From NCBI GenBank assembly GCA_910585945.1, contig CAJUHZ010000008.1:33630-97629 (forward strand): a DNA stretch of 64,000 bases. Direction: 5' to 3'. Both the position numbers and the translations under genes were made by a program. The DNA is from an uncultured Bilophila sp. (GTDB lineage Bacteria; Desulfobacterota; Desulfovibrionia; Desulfovibrionales; Desulfovibrionaceae). Below, in pieces: positions 60,806 through 64,000 of the stretch (positions are counted from its first letter, which is position 1; each line of letters opens with the position of its first letter). The notes beneath the pieces were generated by a model. It was not told where the DNA came from. It saw only the letters and a list, made by a program, of their open reading frames with translations, and did no database searches.

Positions 60806-61822
60806 ATGAATCTTGCCAGATTCCCCCGAAGGGGCTATGTAACCACCCCCACACCTCTGGAATTTCTGCCCAATTTCAGCAAGGCGTTGAACGCCGGGAT
60901 CAACGTCTACATCAAGCGGGATGACCTGCTCCCCGGCGCCGCCGGCGGCAACAAAACACGCAAGCTCGACTTCTGCATTGCTGACGCACTGCGCCAGGGC
61001 GCTGACACCATCATCACCTGCGGCGCGGTTCAGTCCAATCACTGCCGCCTGACCCTGGCCTGGGCGGTGAAAGAAGGCATGGATTGCCATCTCGTGCTTG
61101 AGGAACGGGTCAAAAACAGCTATTCACCCACAGCATCGGGCAATAATTTTCTTTTCCAGCTTCTCGGCGTGAAGTCGGTTACTGTGGTTGCCGGCGGTTC
61201 CGACATGCCGGCTGAAATGGAAAAGGTGGCCGCCGCGTTGCGCGCTCAGGGCAAAAAACCCTACATCATCCCCGGCGGGGCTTCCAACCGCATCGGGGCG
61301 CTCGGCTATGTGAGCTGCGCGGAAGAAACCCTGCGCCAGCTCTTCGATCTCGGGATCGCCATTGATCATATGGTTGTGCCAAGCGGGAGCGCCGGAACCC
61401 ATGCGGGCATCATTGCGGGCATGATCGGCAACAACGCCGGCATCCCGGTCACCGGCATCGGCGTGAACCGCAAGAAAGACGTTCAGCAGGCCGCGGTGCT
61501 CAAACTGGCCAACGAAACGCTGGATTTCATCGGCGTGACGGCGCAAGTGCCCGCCGAAGCGGTGATCGCTTTTGACGACTATGTCGGACCGGGCTACTCC
61601 CTGCCCACGCCGGCTATGATCGAGGCGGTGAAACTGCTCGCCCGCACGGAAAGCATCCTGCTTGACCCGGTATATTCCGGCAAGGCCATGTCCGGTCTCA
61701 TTGATCTGGCGCGCAAGGGGTACTTCCCCAACAACGCGAATGTGCTCTTTCTGCACACAGGCGGCTCGCCGGCTCTCTATGCGTATCTCGACACCTTCCG
61801 TGACGCGCCGGTCGCCGGCTAG
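60806..61822 (+). CDS. dcyD: D-cysteine desulfhydrase / ACC deaminase family
   Basis: 338-residue PLP enzyme of the ACC deaminase/D-cysteine desulfhydrase family, releasing sulfide, ammonia and pyruvate from D-cysteine. The PLP lysine is Lys50 in AAGGNKTRKLDF, with TCGAVQSNHCR and VVPSGSAGTHAGI for cofactor binding and a terminal LFLHTGGSPALYAY. The balance between the two activities cannot be told from sequence. It stands alone, ~140 bases after lptG. Confidence 0.9.
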   Translation: MNLARFPRRGYVTTPTPLEFLPNFSKALNAGINVYIKRDDLLPGAAGGNKTRKLDFCIADALRQGADTIITCGAVQSNHCRLTLAWAVKEGMDCHLVLEERVKNSYSPTASGNNFLFQLLGVKSVTVVAGGSDMPAEMEKVAAALRAQGKKPYIIPGGASNRIGALGYVSCAEETLRQLFDLGIAIDHMVVPSGSAGTHAGIIAGMIGNNAGIPVTGIGVNRKKDVQQAAVLKLANETLDFIGVTAQVPAEAVIAFDDYVGPGYSLPTPAMIEAVKLLARTESILLDPVYSGKAMSGLIDLARKGYFPNNANVLFLHTGGSPALYAYLDTFRDAPVAG

Positions 61823-61850
61823 GTCAGCCCGCATAAAAAAATATCCGCCG

Positions 61851-61874
61851 GGGCGGCCGCATCTGTGGCCGCCC
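61851..61874 (+). terminator. Possible weak terminator after the desulfhydrase
   Basis: GGGCGGCC (61851-61858) pairs exactly with GGCCGCCC (61867-61874) over an 8-base loop. No T-run follows, so it may be only a GC-rich pause or transcript-stabilising hairpin. It lies ~30 bases after the gene end. Confidence 0.4.
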
Positions 61875-62030
61875 TGCGCCCCCCAATCCGGGGCTTGCCG
61901 AAGCGCCCCGATGCGTGTATTTCCATCTCTTTGACATGCGGGTTCAAAATGCCGCCGGGGCGGCTCCCGTGCGGCCGGCTCCTCTCCTGGAGCGTTTCCC
62001 CTATTCACTGTTTCCGAAGAGGTCCTGCCT

Positions 62031-63950
<1,920 letters not shown>

Positions 63951-64000
63951 TGCCTAATTGCAAAAATAAGGATATGAATATATGGTGCTTCCAAAACGGG

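Overview
The window is a gene-dense, GC-rich chromosomal segment of a Gram-negative, probably anaerobic bacterium. An LPS/outer-membrane gene set (rfaE2, bamD, kdsD, lptFG, a porin), a siroheme-type precorrin-2 dehydrogenase beside hemA, split biotin genes next to birA, selA, and a porin of the type common in sulfate reducers together suggest Desulfovibrionaceae (inference; no rRNA is present to prove it). No rRNA, tRNA, CRISPR array, intact insertion sequence or prophage was seen.

Layout. 1-6.7 kb (+): end of tyrS, a site-2 protease, rfaE2, an NfeD/SPFH membrane pair, then a tetrapyrrole block (precorrin-2 dehydrogenase, CcsA/HemX-like protein, hemA). 6.7-7.4 kb: AT-richer intergenic stretch with a repeat-element copy and several hairpins. 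7.4-16.5 kb (-): trxA-trxB-bamD, fbp-tsaD, a lipoprotein, and mrp-pgsA-ftsB-TPR, with pcm. 16.9-22.5 kb (+): CBS protein, M23 peptidase, FapA-like protein, a CgeB-like glycosyltransferase with a G10 tract, YigZ. 22.6-30.4 kb: an autotransporter relic, two sodium-type symporters, and the biotin locus (bioB plus a fused bioD-bioA, divergent from birA). 30.6-39.5 kb: a polyprenyl-phosphate sugar transferase, a repeat cluster, folC-selA-M18 aminopeptidase-STAS, a DUF3298 protein and mltA. 39.8-43.1 kb (-): a type III secretion chaperone-like gene and a 920-residue protein with an internal duplication, the strongest candidate for an undescribed system. 43.2-49.5 kb: isoaspartyl peptidase, EamA transporter, gluQ, an unknown plus a DUF1786 protein, paaK. 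49.5-55 kb: a hairpin array, a solute-binding protein, a low-complexity protein, nfo, ogt, a porin. 55-64 kb: a membrane hydrolase and kdsD, a UPF0173 hydrolase, a small ORF with lptFG, D-cysteine desulfhydrase and speA.

How the genes work together. Several blocks serve the envelope: rfaE2 and kdsD make heptose and Kdo precursors, lptFG export LPS, bamD inserts outer-membrane proteins, and the sugar transferase, glycosyltransferase, M23 peptidase and mltA act on surface polymers or peptidoglycan. The rest is mostly cofactor, tRNA and translation metabolism. Gaps between operons are rich in modular palindromic repeats: a ~175-bp element with inverted ends (R1), a hairpin plus GGATCGTTC unit (R2), and a 132-bp MITE-like element with a possible TAG target duplication.
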